64,000 nt of DNA from Eleginops maclovinus (GCF_036324505.1 NC_086360.1:19832261-19896260); one strand, 5' to 3'. Shown: positions 1-13,551, counted from the stretch's first letter. Made by a program: numbers and translations. The notes: generated by a model from the letters alone, not told the origin.

Positions 1-110
1 AACGTGGCAGGGACATTTTGCATCGTTGAATGTTAATGCATTTGTATATAGATGAATGCTGTGAAAGAACGGTCAATAAAAGCTTTTCTGTTCCATATTT
101 TACCCATATA
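1..110 (+). other. Probable 3' UTR end of an unidentified upstream gene
   Basis: A canonical AATAAA lies at 75-80 in AT-rich non-coding sequence and is followed by T-rich sequence. No coding exon is visible on the plus strand before it. I infer the tail of a transcript that begins left of the window; the gene cannot be named. The hexamer could also be chance, because such signals are frequent in AT-rich fish DNA. Confidence 0.3.
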
Positions 111-3100
111 AGATTATTTGGACATCTCATATTAGTTTAAATTCTGCTTGAAACAGTTCAACAGTAGAGAGCAAAGTACATTACAGATTTGATTAATGGC
201 TCAAAGCAAGCCAAACAATATCTGTCACCATCTTGCTTTTCTGCTTTACAGTATGTATGGAGCCATGAGGCAAAATATTAATTTAGCTCTACATGAACTG
301 AAGTCATTGGGGTAGCATTTCTGGGTCCAGAGATATCCCAGCTTGTGTCTCCAATATTGGTGGTATTACTTTGCACTTAACATCTAACACTGATTGCTTT
401 ACACTTACTGTTACACCTATATCTTTGCAAGGGCTAAAAATCTGATCGTTAGACTTTTTATAACTCAACACATCCGGTCACACTTCAGATGCATTATTTT
501 ATTCAAACAAAAACGATTGTCAGTGATGTTACACATTTTTCATTACTGGTACACACTTCTTTTTTTTACTGTTTTCATGACGAGAGGGTAATTCTCTTGG
601 TAGTAAAATAGTGACATCTTCAGTGATTGTAGTGCCTATGTTCATTGCTGGATGACTTAAAGCCTCCTGTTCAAACTATTGTCATAAACACGTTAAGCCA
701 TATCACAGAAATGTGTAGCTTTCCTAAAACTGATTAATGGTAAAATAAACAAATGCAGTGTCCTTCTGCAAGTGTCCGTTTAGTCACTTTCATGATGCAT
801 AATTGGGGCTTCTTAACTGTCAACTGTTAATACCTAAACTAAAGAAATGCTGGACGTGCTTTATCATTAGGGTTAATTTAATTTGTCCTATTCATATGTG
901 CTTTGATAGATATTTGATAACTGAGGTCCAATGTTGATGATGTCATGAATGTTTACAGACGCAGCTAATGTCTTGGTCCGGACTCCTGCCGATGTGGTAG
1001 TTTATGGTTTATTGTGCTCCCCTTGGAAAAAATCAATCCTGCTTTCAAAAGACTCGGTTAGAAAAGCACATTTTTAGGTCAAATTGTGTGAGTCGGCCTG
1101 TGCTTGATAAGAAGCGTTTTTGGTAAATTTACTAAACTCTTGTAATTTGGTTGTATTTGATATCAGGTTTGTATTTCTGTAAATAGGGTTGAGGTAAAAA
1201 AAAAAAAAGCGGTTTGAGATGATTGTCTTCAATGCTATAACTATTGTGTTGTCTTGATTTACAGCTACAGTGAATGCATTTCATTCTCTGTTCTCATAGA
1301 GCCAGCCATTAAGTAATTTTGAATACATTTGTATATTCTGTAAAATGTTTATGAAGTACTATCTCTGTTGTTCTGTGAAGTATTTTTTTTTATTTATTAA
1401 CTTCTCTACATTTGCAGGAGTTTAGCGCCATAATTAAAGCCACAATCCTTAATTCTTCAACAGCACTTCATGAATATATGTGCACTAAAGTTAGAGAAAA
1501 TTAATCTTCAGCTTTACAGGTCCATCGCAATTCAAGATACCCATCTATTAAAATGTAATGTTTACAAAGTGATTTACAAGCTGTTTACACGACGCCGACA
1601 CTCACATTGAGCTGTCCATAATTAGGTTTAAAATCAACAGTGCTGTCAATCCTCTTAAGAGTATGAAAACTGTCATTCCCAAAGCATTTGCTTTACATAT
1701 ACAGTGTATGATGGGGCAGCCATTTTGTTTACATTAGAATTAAGAAGTTGTCCTCTAACACATTCTTGTGTAGTTTTTGAACAGTATTTCTGTACATTTA
1801 ATAAATGGTTGAGTCTCTTATTTAACCAGCTGTTGTCCGATGTGTCGCTTTCACACAGACTTCTTTTGAGCAGAGAAGTCACATGGTTTGAAATCAAGAC
1901 ACAAATTTTGACTGAATCAAGAAAGACTTGAAACTCTACCAATGACATTAATGACTGGTATCTTCACTTGAGCCTTTTTACTTAAAGTACTTAAAACCTT
2001 AACCTCAAACCCAAAGACTCAATTGTTTGTTATATACTGTATGTATGCCATGAGTCGATTAACTTACTTTAATTTCCTAAATCTCACTTTTAATCCCCAG
2101 CAAGTCAACACTTCATTCCTTAAATCCACATTTACATCATCCAATCAAGTTGTAGGAGAGAAAAACTAACCCTACGTTACTGAGCTCCATTTGGAAAAGG
2201 CGTTTACCAAAAATAACTTTTTGAGAAAACTTCATGCTAGTCTCCAAAAAACAAACTACGAATTCCTTCAAACTTCCTCAACTGTAGGATTTGGGACTGG
2301 ACTTAGCTCCTATTGGTGTTGACATAAGAGTTTGACGTCTTGATTAGTGTCTTAAAAAACTAAAGCTTTTTTGGGATTTACAGAACAATGATTCGGTCCC
2401 AGCTCTGCTCCCATTGCATGCATGTTCTGTGTTCCTTTCTGGTGAATCAACCATTTCATTAATTAAAATAACTGCTGCTACACTAAATCTGAAATACTGA
2501 TTACAATACACTACAGGGCCAATGTTAGAAAATACCGTCTTCTGCAGGATTGCAACTCTGGTAGTGATGAGACGCCTGATATAAAACCAGGGGACAAAAT
2601 CGATTGTTGTGTCTTGTTCCACTCAGACGCAGTTTTAAATAGTTGGCACAGGGAGGCGTAGGCATGCAATGATGTTGTTGCTCTGTTTTCCACAGCAATT
2701 GTTTCTCGTCAGTCTCCCTCTGGAGAATATGAAGCCAGAAGCATTCAAATGCTGAGGCACTTTTACATGATGGGAAGGATAGGTCACAACAACATGGGAA
2801 AACATTTTAACAAATGGATATCACGATGAACAACTCTCCGGTTGAATACTTACATAAAATGAATATTCAGTTGTGGAATACTAGTTTTTCTGAAAAGATA
2901 TATTAAATATACACATGAAACATTATCTAATAAAATGACTAAACACATTCATGGAATTAGGACTGTACATTGCATGTAACAGTCAAAGTTTTTTAACAGA
3001 GGGGAGTTGTTCCATGCTTTTAGGGATAAAATGTTATATAAACAAGGTTACCCATTGGACAAATCGCTCCGATAGTATGAAAATAACACATTATGAGAAA

Positions 3101-4708
3101 AGATGCATACATTTTGCTATACACAACAGGTTAAAGAAAAAATAACAAGAATATTTACTGTGACAATTCATTTTTCTGAAAGATGAGACATGCACATTAG
3201 GCAATATGTAATGCTAACTGTCCTGTACAGACTAAAATAGACACTAATTTGATATTTTGGATATTTTTCTTTCGACTAGTCTTAAAGAACACATGTTATA
3301 GAAGCAAAATAACCCAACCTCTCAAAAAAAAAAAATTTTTCTAGTGTCTCTACATAAATATAGTCCCTCCATCACGCATACATTTTGGTTTTATGGGTTC
3401 ATAAAGAATGCATAGGGTTAATATTAGGCCTTATCTGCTTGTACTGCAAAGGATTCTGAACACAAGTCCTCATCCTTCACTGGGAAAATATTTGCCTCTG
3501 CTCATTTGAGTTTAAAGATGTTCAAGTGTTGCACCATCTGTAGGCCTGTAATGTCGGTGGATAGAGGCACATGCTGATTTGAGGTTGATGCCAATAATAG
3601 AAAGCCCTTACTGCTCATATTTATAAAGTGCATGTTTTATGGGAACATTATTGAATAAGGTAATAGTCGTTATTGTTACAATACTGTTCAGGATATTAAA
3701 CACAGCAGCAGTATAAGTGAAGCTCTAAGTGTGTTTGAGAGAGACTGTAGCATTGCGAGAGGCAATAACAATATATAGCGCATACAAGTATAGTATGCTC
3801 AATGGTTATCCTTTGAGCTATGAGCACTGACATTTCTGCATTTTCTCATAGACTTCTGTATAATCGGACTTCTTTTTGCAACCAGATGTGTCGCCCCCTC
3901 CTGGCCATAAGAAAGCATAAAGATTCAATGCACTAGACCAGGAGGTTGCCAGGCACAATCTTGAGGCTCTGTAATACAGGGATGCCCTGTTTCAACAATA
4001 TAATCCTTAAATAATGCATACCTTTGAACGCATTTGTATTAAAGCATATGATCTGAAGTGCATACCTGCATTACTAATTTCTGTGTAATGGTTGGTATGT
4101 AGGGATGGGGACCCATGGTTAATGTTTGCACTGAGGCCCCAGAGCAGGTTAATCTGGCTCTGGATAGACACAATATATGGTTTAAATTGAATGTTGTCCA
4201 CTGGGAGTTAAAAGCATCATTCACATTGTTCTGCCATATCCTTAACACAATATCATCAATGGCAACAAAAAAGAAAAAGAGTGTATATTGTATTGTTAAG
4301 GATATTTTTTCCACACCCAGAATGATCTGTGTTGAATTTTGCATAATGTTGATCACCCCTATAGCAACAATACATGTGTGTTCTTTGGTTTAATGTATGG
4401 TTGGTCTGCCTTTGTCATGGGAAAGTTAGCTCACCTCTTATGGTATATCTCACTAAACGTCCACACCCACGTCATTGCCAGGATTCCAGGGACCAGCGTT
4501 CACATCAATGAAAGGGTGACGCGCTGCAGCGACGTGTGTGCCCCTCTGTCTGCGCGCGCTGCCGCACAGCAATCAGGTGGTGAGATGTATCCTAACTTCA
4601 CGCGGGCAGGCTCTGGCAGCTGTGCTATTATGGGTCGACAATGGAGAGGCATCGGTGCATGATGTCGACGATCAACCCACAGACACAGACTAGAGCAGAT
4701 CTGCAGCA
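111..4708. other. Intergenic region upstream of cabp1
   Basis: About 4.6 kb of AT-rich sequence with homopolymer runs (for example around 1197-1208). Open frames here are under 110 codons, overlap one another on both strands, and lack recognisable domains or flanking splice sites. A dispersed repeat fragment lies near 3845-3925. Base composition rises in GC from about 4450, approaching the first cabp1 exon, which fits a promoter/5' UTR. No other gene is supported. Confidence 0.5.
3845..3925. repeat. Teleost dispersed repeat fragment
   Basis: The segment around a 'gcaaccagatgtgtcgcccc' core followed by 'cctggccataagaaag' matches, from memory, a sequence found many times in percomorph genomes (a short element with the signature 'tcgccccctgctggc'). 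Family and exact ends are not determined. It contains no open frame. Confidence 0.4.
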
Positions 4709-7700
4709 ATGAGCGGCTCCTTTCCAAAATCGGAATCCACCACCTCCTTACTGAAGTCCTCCTCTGCGGCGAGGAAACCGACACACCTCCCTGAACGCGC
4801 GGCAGAGAGCCGGAGAGGTCACCATCAGCAGCATCAGCACCAGCATCACCACCGTCCCGCCACGCTCCACAGCAGCAGCAGCAAAGCCGAGGAGTCTTTC
4901 CTGTCGGCCGAGTGTGAAATCAGTGCCCGCAGACCCTTGTGCCATCCCTCTCTCGTCGGCAGCCCTGACAGTAACGATGCAGCCACTCGGGGAAAGTGTA
5001 AGTCCCACACCCCCCACAGCCAAGTTCCCGATCCTCCGGAGCAAAACGGTGTGAAGGAGCGCTGCAGGTCATCTAAGCCCACACACCGGCACCACCACCG
5101 CAGGAAGCACCATAGGGAGGACCGTCCCCTGGCTGCAGGTCCGCCTGAAGCTGAGCATCCCCAGCGCTCTCAGCACACACGAACGGTCCCCAGAGTGCCC
5201 TCTCTGTCGGACAGCAACGATGACCGGGCTCCTCTCTGTTATCCAAGGGACCATAAAGGGGTCAGCGTGGCTATTAGCGGGGCGCAGGTCAGCAGTCGGT
5301 CCCCGTCCTCCTGCTCCCTGGTGCCGCTATCCAGCAGGTCATCCCGCCACTCCCGGAGGTCCAGTGCTGCTTCTTCTGCATCCGACATCAATTTACGCAC
5401 TATCCTCAATTCACTGTTTGGGCAGGTAAGGCCATCATATGTATGCAAATGACTGGATCTTTAAATGGCTTTTTGTCTGAATTCTACTAACTCTATTATT
5501 GTTCAAATATTCTGTAAGTTTAGTTTGTGAAGTGAAAGGCTGCTCCTGGACATTTTGAGGCCCTTTAGACTAGTGGCATCCCAAACACATTACCCAATGT
5601 ATGGTAAACTTGATATGTTAATTCACCACCATTTGAATGAATTACCATATTAATGTCAGCCATATCTAAAAATAAAACGCAACAGATTCACTAAGTCTTG
5701 CCTTGCAAAAAATGTCGTTTTGTTATAAGCATTTCTATAAAAGTGCACACAGATTGAAGTGGTTAAGTGTGGCCTCTGGCTACACTGACGTCCTGTTTAC
5801 AATCAATATACGTTAATGTGCTCTGTGATGCAGTCTGCAAACACTGTCATTACCGGACAGACTGGGCAGGGAAAAGCTTCTTCTACACATCCACTTCTTA
5901 TGTAACTTGTAAATACAGCACCACCTCCTACAGACCATCTCAATCAGGCAGGCCTTTCTTATTGAAGTGGATGTGCTCGAGCAGAAGAAATGTACTTGTA
6001 TAGAGATGTGGAAATCTATTAATATGCTAATGTATATTTGGTCAAAGGCAAAGATATATATTTAAGTTCCTGCGTCATTCAATCATTAAACACTGCAGAG
6101 ATCGGCGCTGTGTTTGAAGATAAACATTTTAATGTATCTGTCGGTTTTGGAGGCTCTATATTGAGCCTTAAATGTATTCTCACAAAACAAAAGACCTCCG
6201 CTTAATATGATTTGATTCTAACTGTGATTTGCATCATTGTGGGCTCACCAAGCTAAAATCTGTCAAAGCAATCAGTTTTGGTTTTATATTGCATATCCTC
6301 ACAAAGCTCTGTGTTGCTGATTAAACTCCTGATAATTTGTTCTTTATTTGGAGAATTTTCAAGTCCCTTCCTCAGAAGTCAGAGCTTAGTTTGTGCCATG
6401 TAGGGTGTTTGGATTTTAATCTGATCTCCAATCAGGAAGTGATTTGAATTAGGAGGCACTCAGCCATGAAATAGACTTAGTGTGGCAACACAGAGATCAT
6501 CTTTTGTGGCTTCGAGGGAAAAATCTTCTAGTACTTATAGTATAAAAAACAATTCTACAAATAACCTGTGAGTCAGTCTGCGGGCAGCTCTGTGAAAATA
6601 TTAGCGTGACCTCAAAAAGGTTCTTTGATGAGACGATGAGCTAGTTGGAGTTCAATAATAGACATGTAACACTTGGTTTGAGAGATGCACGCACTATATT
6701 GGGCATATTGTATGAAACGATGCAATCAAAGTAAAGTATTTTTTTTTTTCGACAAGCCTGAACGGAAATGAACGGATTGTGAGCATCGATGAGAATTTTC
6801 CGAATTCTTTCATAAAGAAAAACATCCTCACTAGTGTTCTGTGTAAGACAATTATAACATCACTATCTGTATTTTGATTTTCTGCAGATATATAGAAATA
6901 GCTGTAAATTATAGATGGACTGTATTCTTCACACGTTCGATGTGTTTTTCTTTGGTGCCATGTTGCTGCTTTAGGTCAAGGTGACCTTGGCTTTGCCTGC
7001 AGAGGGCAGAGGATGATGTGTGGGGGCGTAGGACAAAAAAACAAAAGCACATGCAGAAATAGTGCAACATATGAATTAAAATGCAACCTCAAGGCGGCAA
7101 ACTGGCTTTTTTTTGTTGTCATCACTTGGGAGTGCAGGCAAAGAAACTGGAAACACTTCCTTACAGGGTTTACTTGTAAACTTGCATGGAACTGATTTTT
7201 ACAGAAAAAAAAAAACTAACAATTCACAATTTGTTTGCGTGACCATGCAACAAATGTAATTTGCTTGCAATACTATATTTTCCTGCAGGAAAGCTGACAC
7301 GCTTTACCCCATTTATCTTGTTTATTCTCATGTCAAGTGCCTGTGAATCTGTGCTGAATTGTCTGTGTTTGGTCGGTGTTACAGTTGGGTGAAATATCTC
7401 AAAGACAGTGGATCACCTTCTTTTCCTTTAATAGGCATAATTCTGTTTCCCTTCTTGTCCCACTTCCCTCTCATTTAGTTCTCACTCACACTTACTCCTC
7501 TCTCGCTCTCTATGTGTATCATTGGCTGCTCTTACTATTGCTACAGTCACTCTCTCCAGATGCAACAGTGCAGTTCACAGTTTTTTCAACGAGCTATAGA
7601 TTAGCATCCAAGTCTTCATGGGTCTTGCGCTTGTTTGCACTTCTTCCAAAATCCAAACTGTAAACCTAACGGAGAAAAGGTCCTCATGGTCCTTTTTAGT

Positions 7701-10700
7701 GCCTCTTTTCTCCTCTGGTATGGGAAACTGCTTAGACTGGCCTCTGAGAACGGTAAGATTTTTTGCAGTGTTATGCCCTTTTACACTTTCACTTTCTCAA
7801 TTTGTTTGGTTAGTTTAGAAATTGAAACTTGGAAAGCAAACTGGACAGTAGTGCAGTGTTTTAAAGCATTTCTTCATAGCTGTTGCATTTTCTGTTTCTG
7901 CTCAAAAGTCAGATATCATTTGGCAAAAACCCTGGATGATACTAGTATCGGTGTGTTTTTAAATAATAAAGTGTTTTGTTGGTGATACCTTGACTAAAAC
8001 AAGCACGAGTAATGATTATACCAGACTTGGTTTAAGAGTTAGACGTTTATAATATCCTCACTGTTTAATGTTGGTGATTGCATAAAATGTAATCATGAAC
8101 TGAAAGTTAAACTGCACAGCCGGTACAGTAGTTTGCTCTATAGTGCATTGTGTTAAAACAAGATAGATGAATGGCTTTAGACTAAAGGCAGACCTTTGAT
8201 GTGCAACAAGAACCATTTTCCCCAAAAATAAGTACTGTATATCCCACGGGACAAAATGTGTCCTGATGTCTTCAAAGCATAATAAGTTTTGTGATTACAA
8301 CATCTGCAGCCAGTTCCCTGGGACTTTAGCTTGTCTTTCCTCTGTTTCTGAGTATGTTTACTGTTCTTGTGACAGTGTATAGCAGTGAAGTGCCAGTCCC
8401 TACAACGTGGCGAGTAAACTGTTATGACTGATGAGTGGAAAGTTGGCAGCACGCTGTTTTATGAATGCGTTTTGCCTTTCTGCCATGCTTTCATATTTCC
8501 ACATACACATGCACGTCACACTTAGAAGTACTGTTGTCTTAGCATTAAATCCATTGCTGCTATTCAAGAATAGAGAGCGTCTAGATTGACTTCATGTGTC
8601 CTATTTTAATTGCATTGTGGTATGAAGCTGCTCAGATCTTTAACACTGTCTCTGCACCCCTCTGGAAAAGATGCTCCAGGATGCTGAGAGGAGGTTCAGA
8701 GGGGTGCTGTCCTGTGAGGATATGGGCCAGGCAGTGTATCTGGGGCCTTATCAAGAGTCCATTGTTTCCATGACACAAAACTGCGTTCTCGTGAGCAACA
8801 TACGGTTGCAAACCTTTGTCTTCCTGAGTAAAGGAGTGGCCACGTGCAGGCAGCCTGTACGTAAGTCTCGTTAAACCTTTTTTGATCTGTCTGTTTTTAC
8901 ATCAGCATTATATCTAACTTGAATCCTCACACTGATGTCACAACAACTATTAATTCCAGGTTGTTAACCCTTTCAATTCCTTTCTATCGTAATATACTAC
9001 TTTTTCCACTTATGCTGCCGTTGATCAGTGTCTTGTCAGATGTCAGTAGGGAACACCGTGTTTGGAAAATGACTGGACAACTGTATAAAGGAGTGTTTAG
9101 GAGCTTGTGCATAAATTGAAGGCCTTGTTTACTTTCTTGCCAAGAATTAGATAAGAAGATTGATCTCATGTCTGACAGTTAAATTAAATTGAAGCCAGCA
9201 GCAGGTTAGATTAGTGCCAAAGCTGGAAACAAGGGCAATCCTGCCTCTGTCTACATTTAAAAGACTTGGTCTATCAGCATCTATAGAGCAAGCCCTTTCT
9301 CACTGCTAAGACATCAAATACGGCAGTTTAATCCACTCCTTGTGTTGTATTTAACAAATGTATTTAATTTAACCAAAACCACAACATTTCCCTGGAACTT
9401 ACTAAGTAGTTTTGTTGCTAAACCATGTTGTATCCAGTGCACACAGAAGTTTTGTTTTGAAAATACTGTATGTATGTACCAAGATTAATTTCACAGATGC
9501 AAAAACTAACACATGTAATACAGAAGCTAGAGTGTGTGTAAAGCATCAGAATTAAAAGCGAAAGGTTACTGACCAAGCTGCCTTACTGGACAAGCGTTAT
9601 GCGGCGAAAGGTTTTTCGCTAAAAGGGCATTTCGTGTTGTTTTACAGGCGAGTCACATCATCATGGCATGTTTATTATTGGAGTTTGAAAAGGCTGATCT
9701 GCACAGTTACCGTCCAACAAAGTTATGCTAGCTGTTTTCCCTTGTTTCTATTTTTATGCTAAGCTTAGCCAACCAGCTTCTGGCAAATGCTTCTTGTTTA
9801 CCTTGGAGATATAAACATGGTATCAATGTCATTTCAACTCTCAGAATAAGCAAATAGGTACAACCCAATCTGCATTGCTCATATGTCTTCTTGTCCACTG
9901 TTAAATATGATTTCCTATTACTCAGTCTAGTGACTGCATGAAAAGACTGAGTGGGCTTAATGTTTTATTTTCAAGTCTCATCAAAACTGTACTGTTATTG
10001 GAGTTTTGTTAATTCCCATTAGTAAATTGACGAGGCCTGGGTCATGTCGGTGTAAGAGATGAGTGTTGATGAACTAACAGTGATGGAATGACGGATTAAA
10101 GCGTTGATGGAGCACACATGCTGGATCGGCTGCTCGAGTATCCATTTGCTCACGTGCCTTTCGATGTTTTCTGTGTCAGTGTTTCCGGTCAGACAATTCT
10201 TTGAAACCTGACGTCAACACTCAGTGTTGTGTTTAGACTTCTTTTGCTCCTGCTGTTAACCCCTGAGGGCTCTGGGATATGTCTGCTTCTCTCTCTGCCC
10301 TTTAAAGGTTACGTTCATTGTAAGCAAGCGCTTAAAAAAAACTGTCACATTCTTCTCTGAACTCAGAGGGTTATGATTCCCAGTCTTGCTTTATTAGGAA
10401 CAAACTATTCCTGTTTATCATCAAGTTCTGACTTCAGACTACTGCTAACACCTTTTACCGTAAGGCGTCCTAATCCGAGGGTTGTTATGGAGAAGCTTGC
10501 TGATTTAGGTTTGTGTATTACTCGAGTAACAGCATTGCCGGCGGTATGTTTGGATGCAGCTCATAGACAAGTTTTGTATGTTATGATCTGTGATCATGAT
10601 GAATGCTTTTGGTTTTGCACTGACCAATGATTAAATGTCATTTCTCAATAGGACAGAGAGCTGCGGCCGGAGGAAATGGATGGCAAGTTTACCTTTTTTA

Positions 10701-12434
10701 ATTATCTTTAATTATCTTTAAATGTACTTTAAGATTATTAAATGTCACATGTTTTTCAAATTTCATTACAATACGAGCATATTGTAAAGTAAAGTAAAAT
10801 AAATAAATAAAGGAGTACCCAACGTATTTAAAGTGACAACACTACAACTCATTCGCTAATAATATTTCTGTTGTTCTACAGAGTTGCGGGATGCTTTCAA
10901 GGAGTTTGATAAGGACAAGGATGGTTTCATCAGCTGTAAAGACCTTGGAAACTGTATGAGAACCATGGGATACATGCCTACTGAAATGGAGCTGATTGAG
11001 CTGAGTCAACAGATAAACATGAACTGTAAGGACTGAATTGTGTATTATTATGTAAAGCATATCATTGTATCCTGATTGTGTATCGTAGTTCTGAAACTGT
11101 GCCAAATTCTTATTTTGTTTAAGTGGGAGGTCATGTTGATTTTGAGGATTTTGTAGAGTTGATGGGCCCAAAACTCCTCGCCGAAACTGCAGACATGATT
11201 GGAATAAAAGAGTTAAAAGAAGCTTTTAGAGAGGTAAGAGTCTTAATGAATGTCATGTTGGGATGTTTTTTACTATTTGCTTTTCCATTTCTAAGGTTTT
11301 TTCTTTTTGTTCTCAGTTTGACACCAATGGAGATGGGGCCATAAGCACATCAGAGCTCCGAGATGCAATGCGAAAGTTGTTAGGCCAACAAGTAAGGGTT
11401 GGATGCGAGATATAAGAAAGACCTATATATCATTTCTGCATGAATACCCATTGTTTGAGTTGCTTCGCTAAACGCTGCCAAAATGTTTTCCCAGGTGGGA
11501 CTAAAAGAGGTGGAAGATATCCTGAGGGATGTTGACCTTAATGGTGACGGGCTGGTTGACTTTGAAGGTAAATCAGCTTTCATACTATTAATTAATGTGT
11601 ACAGTGAACCCCGAAATATAAATACACTTTTCCCCCTACCGGCAGTGCTTTAAATTACTCTGTATTGTTTTGGTGTGAGCTGTTGAGTGTTGAAAATATG
11701 TCTGCCTTTTCTCCAATTCAATATTGTAACCAAATGGTACTTTGTTTGTGGTGCTCAACGCGCCAAAATATACTTTTGAAAAACTCAAAAGCAAAGTATC
11801 TTTACGATAATCATGACTATTATTCAAGATAATCCACAGACTTTTTGGGACCATGTATAGGAACTTAACACACAATCCAGGAAGTCTTGCTAAATATTAA
11901 GTAGATCAGACAACCACTAAACCATCTTCAATTGATTGAAATTGATCAGCGTTTGACTGAGTTTATACATGTAGGTCAGTTATATTGCCTGTATGGTTGA
12001 ATAAAACATTTATTTTACCTTAGGATAGTGTGCCTTTTTTCTCCCACAGCTGTATACACCACTTAATATTAAGCAACCTTTCCCGGATGTGTGTTTGTAC
12101 CTGCACTTGCCTTACTAAAGAGCATATGTTGGATAAGCCATCAGAGCCATTTTGTGCTTCCTTGTTATGTTGTAAACTCTGGAAGGATACATATTATGCA
12201 TCTACACATGCAGTAGAGGCAAATGCTTGCTGGCGTATAATAGTTAGGTTACTCTGCACCTTAATTCAACTTAACTTAACAAAATAATCTTTAATCAAAA
12301 GTGACACAACAGGTAATAAGGAAACTATTAAAGGAAGAATCATCCCTTCAAGGTTTGCTGCAGAGTTCAACTGTTCATTTTTATCATTTTACTCTTCTCT
12401 CTTCACAGAGTTTGTACGAATGATGTCTCGCTAA
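4709..12434 (+). CDS. cabp1: Calcium-binding protein 1, caldendrin isoform
   Basis: Neuronal EF-hand calcium sensor of the calmodulin superfamily that binds voltage-gated calcium channels and IP3 receptors (family knowledge). Coding exons: 4709-5425, 10652-10682, 10882-11025, 11124-11233, 11317-11391, 11495-11567 and 12409-12434; all phases join, giving about 391 residues. The N-terminus [16 protein letters not shown] resembles human caldendrin, and exon 1 ends with LFGQ before DRELRPEE, as in the human gene. EF-hand 1 is [14 protein letters not shown]-hand 2 (MNLGGHVDF) is degenerate, as is usual for CaBPs. EF-hands 3 ([12 protein letters not shown]) and 4 ([12 protein letters not shown]) look functional. 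The long exon is His/Ser/Arg-rich and low in complexity. The 31-bp exon ends in a GC donor (gcaagt at 10683) rather than GT. mlec follows on the same strand, as in human 12q24. Confidence 0.95.
7720..7752 (+). CDS. cabp1: Alternative first coding exon of short CaBP1 isoforms
   Basis: This 33-bp exon encodes [11 protein letters not shown] and is followed by the donor gtaaga at 7753. It matches the human S-/L-CaBP1 start MGNCVKYPLRN. Gly2 is the expected N-myristoylation site, which would send these isoforms to membranes, unlike caldendrin. The exon ends in phase 0 and can splice directly to 10652 (S-CaBP1, about 163 residues) or through 8671-8856 (L-CaBP1, about 225 residues). It lies between caldendrin exon 1 and the shared EF-hand exons, so an internal promoter just upstream is inferred; no TATA box is obvious. 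Confidence 0.85.
8671..8856 (+). CDS. cabp1: L-CaBP1-specific alternative exon
   Basis: A 186-bp, phase 0-to-0 cassette exon of 62 codons, flanked by a pyrimidine-rich acceptor ending aaaag and the donor gtacgt. It begins with Met, as the human L-CaBP1 insert does. The end ([15 protein letters not shown]) aligns with human ACIFLRKGFAENRQP, and [11 protein letters not shown] aligns with LMLAQNCAVMHN. The first 30 residues are poorly conserved. Skipping the exon gives S-CaBP1. I infer its role from the human isoforms only. Confidence 0.8.
9727..9860. repeat. Teleost dispersed repeat in a cabp1 intron
   Basis: The segment containing 'tttttatgctaagcttagcc' and then 'ggtatcaatgtcatttcaac' matches, from memory, a repeat common in percomorph introns (consensus with 'tgctaagctaagctaaccgg' followed by a stretch ending 'atctaactctcagcaa'). 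A shorter trace with the same TTAGC core occurs near 32405-32440. No coding capacity. Confidence 0.4.
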
Positions 12435-13551
12435 GATCATAATATGATCGGTGCTGAATGTGAAGCTGCGTCCTTGTCTATACTTGACCAAGTACACCAG
12501 AGGACATGCTATGATCTCTGAGCCATCCCAATCTGAATGACACTGGAAATAAAACTCCTTGAATGTTAAGGAGTGAGGAGTCGCCTCACACATTCAATCA
12601 ATAAGTGTTCTTCCTAAAAAGTCTCAAGTTCAACTGAGGCCGAATTTGCTGTAGCCTAGATGATGAATGTCCGACATGTGTTTTTGCACTTTAATTCTCA
12701 CTAAATAACTTCCTGTGGATATATTGCTGGTGTCTTGTCTCATCTTCTATGTGGTAAAAAAAAAAGATTGCAAAATGTCGCCTTCAATGTACAATAGTCA
12801 GAATGTAAGAGAGGATTCCTGTAGAGAGGATGTCAAAAATCCTTGCATTGTTCAACAGTACGTTTTCACACAGTATTTGTTATATTATATTATACACTGT
12901 AAGTGGAATGTCCTTTGTGTGACATCGGTGCTCCAACAGGAACCCATGTGGCAATATAACACCTGTATTGTAACTGTGTGATCATTTGTGATTTTTCACT
13001 TTGCCTGTCGAGTCCTATAATGTCATCACTGAAAACTACAGAAGCAGATCTCTAACACAACACTTTAAATTACATTTCATATTTTATTTGCTTCAACCTT
13101 AGATCAATGGCAGTCAAAACTATTTTCAGAGTTGCAGAGCTCTGGTTTGCAGCATCCTTTGTCTTTCAATGCTCACAGGTTTAAAATTCCTCTTAACCTG
13201 GCTTTGGGAGCAAGAAATGTTTGTTTTTAAAAAATCCAGATTGCCCTGTCTGCGAGCATACAGTTGGAATGACATATGTGAATTGTATTTACAGTGGATG
13301 TGGTTATGTTGTTCCTGCTGTACTGTGCGTCAATGTATTTGTGGAAATGTTCCACACATTTGTGTTGTCAAAGCCATTTTTATGCATGCCAAAGAGATAC
13401 ATTTATTAAATTCAGTATGCACATTTGCATTTTTTGTCTAACAAAGTAAGCAAAATATTTCGCCAAGTTAACTGTAAAAAAATAAAAGGTGTTTACATTT
13501 GAGAGCCTTTTTCTGTGGTGATGTTGCCAAAGAAAACACACTTGCAATAAA
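12435..13551 (+). other. cabp1: cabp1 3' UTR with several poly(A) signals
   Basis: Non-coding sequence after the TAA stop at 12432-12434. AATAAA occurs at 12548-12553, about 115 bases after the stop, and again at 13491-13496 and 13546-13551. The spacing suggests a short and a long 3' UTR form. Which signals are used cannot be told from sequence. Confidence 0.5.

Noticed and set aside
4115..4662. Overlapping 92- and 107-codon plus frames upstream of cabp1
   Set aside because: No domain, no splice context, overlapping frames on both strands; probably promoter/5' flank.
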